Shown: in pieces, positions 63,399-64,000 of the stretch
How positions within the stretch are numbered: position 1 is the stretch's first letter
How the letters are laid out: the number at the start of each line of letters is the position of its first letter
DNA from: JAWPMT01 sp965267435
GTDB lineage: Bacteria > Bacteroidota > Bacteroidia > Cytophagales > Cyclobacteriaceae
Length of the DNA: 64,000 nt
Assembly: GCA_965267435.1 (NCBI GenBank)
Contig: OZ253960.1
Coordinates: forward strand, 496,001 to 560,000
Direction of reading: 5' to 3'
The notes under the pieces: generated by a model
What the model saw: the letters and a program-made list of their open reading frames with translations, nothing else
Database searches by the model: none
Told to the model about the DNA's origin: nothing
Made by a program: the position numbers and the translations under genes

Positions 63399-64000
63399 GT
63401 GAAGAAAGTCATCGCGCATCGGATATGCAGTGGCGTGCTGTTTTTTCTGGCAAGTACCAGTAGTCTTGTGGCCCAGAATGGGGCTGCCATGGACCTGCCT
63501 GTGGATATGCTCAACAATAGTTCACTGGTGGTGCTAGGGGAGACGAATGTCAATAACTATGAGTGCAGCATCGTCAAGGGCAGCAGTGCCAGAATCCAGG
63601 CACAGGCGGACTACTATCCCGACCGTGTAGAACTGGAGAGCGCGATTCTTACTTTCGAGGTTGGTGATTTCGATTGCGGTATGAAGGCCATTACGAAGGA
63701 ATTTCGCAAGGCGCTCAAGGCTGATTCATATCCTCAATTGCAGTTGGAGATCAAGCGTATCCACTCGCAGGCCACAGACAGGGAGAAGAAGGAGCTCGAG
63801 GTGAAGTCGGACGTGATCATTACCCTGGCTGGTATGACCAAGGAAATGACCCTTGACTTTCATCGGGTACTTGAGGGGCCCGGCAAGCTACGTTACCGGG
63901 CTGAGCCAGAGCTCAAAATGTCGGATTTCCAGGTCGATCCGCCTAAGGTGTTGTTTGGCTCCATCAAAGCGGATGATGCGATTAGGGTCGCGGTGGATGT
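63399..64000 (+). CDS. YceI-family protein (3' end outside window)
   Basis: The frame is open to the right edge, 200 codons visible. A GTG start at 63399 gives a good leader (SGVLFFLASTSSLVAQ); GTG 63381 is a longer option. The mature part has the YceI lipocalin-like pattern: LESAILTFEVGDFDCGMKAI, KEFRKALKADSYPQLQLEI and LAGMTKEMTLDFHRVL, then FGSIKADDAIRVAVDV. YceI proteins bind isoprenoid-like lipids in the periplasm. The start is 53 nt from the divergent barrel gene. Confidence 0.85.
   Translation, partial: MKKVIAHRICSGVLFFLASTSSLVAQNGAAMDLPVDMLNNSSLVVLGETNVNNYECSIVKGSSARIQAQADYYPDRVELESAILTFEVGDFDCGMKAITKEFRKALKADSYPQLQLEIKRIHSQATDREKKELEVKSDVIITLAGMTKEMTLDFHRVLEGPGKLRYRAEPELKMSDFQVDPPKVLFGSIKADDAIRVAVD

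Noticed and set aside
1..64000. tRNA, rRNA, CRISPR, insertion sequences or phage genes
   Set aside because: No cloverleaf-like sequences, evenly spaced direct repeats with spacers, transposase motifs or phage proteins were seen; repeats found are within coding arrays or short hairpins.

Overview
The window reads as a chromosome segment of a Bacteroidota bacterium, most like the free-living Cytophagales/Saprospirales type. Evidence: three large secreted proteins end in a type IX secretion (T9SS) type A sorting domain (genes ending at 2497, 35544 and 61119); there are HYR, PKD and DUF5018-like repeats; sensor kinases carry two-component-regulator beta-propellers; many products are lipoproteins or outer-membrane barrels; promoter-like sites fit the Bacteroidota TTG-N20-TAnnTTTG pattern; Shine-Dalgarno sites are scarce. 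G+C is near half by eye. I saw no tRNA, rRNA, CRISPR array, insertion sequence or phage gene.

Layout. 1-2497: 3' end of an HYR-repeat T9SS protein and its terminator. 2573-11731 (minus): one run of six genes, an RND efflux system (TolC-type protein with an extra N-terminal binding-protein-like domain, adaptor, pump) followed by malonyl-CoA synthetase and the two malonate transporter subunits MadL/MadM. 11971-15259 (plus): BamA/TamA-like barrel, a gap with REP-like hairpins, an alpha/beta hydrolase. 15436-24264 (plus): a second, AcrB-like RND operon, a K+ channel abutting a membrane adenylate/guanylate cyclase, a small conserved protein and a bestrophin. 24343-35041 (minus): a cluster with two DUF3604 PHP-like proteins, a PpiC-type isomerase, a HupE/UreJ-like membrane protein, three or four barrel proteins, a helical membrane-anchored protein and a DUF4136 protein. 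35544-39288 (minus): an M43 metalloprotease with PKD-type repeats and a small lipoprotein. 39476-49974: a regulatory block, REC-histidine kinase plus REC-STAND ATPase-LuxR on the minus strand, facing two tandem lipoprotein propeller kinases. 50110-61628 (plus): a small protein, two lipoproteins with three DUF5018-like repeats each and a shared six-cysteine tail, a small lipoprotein made only of that module, a decayed copy of it, a 2618-residue T9SS protein with 28 repeats and a small barrel protein. 62117-64000: a D15-type barrel (minus) and a divergent YceI-family gene that runs off the right edge.

Two observations stand out. First, four intergenic sites (35148-35204 minus, 39316-39372 minus, 50019-50075 plus, 61661-61717 plus) share one promoter layout: two copies of a TTCCACTTT-like 9-mer with an 11-bp period, exactly 6 nt, a TTG-like -33 element, exactly 20 nt, then a TAATTTTG-like -7 element. 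This suggests a small regulon of envelope genes under an unknown activator; the fourth site fires into a gap with no gene and may mark a small RNA. Second, the 50-61 kb island combines DUF5018-like repeats with a six-cysteine module that I do not recognise, and the giant protein grew by duplication of three-domain blocks with an exact 810-nt period.
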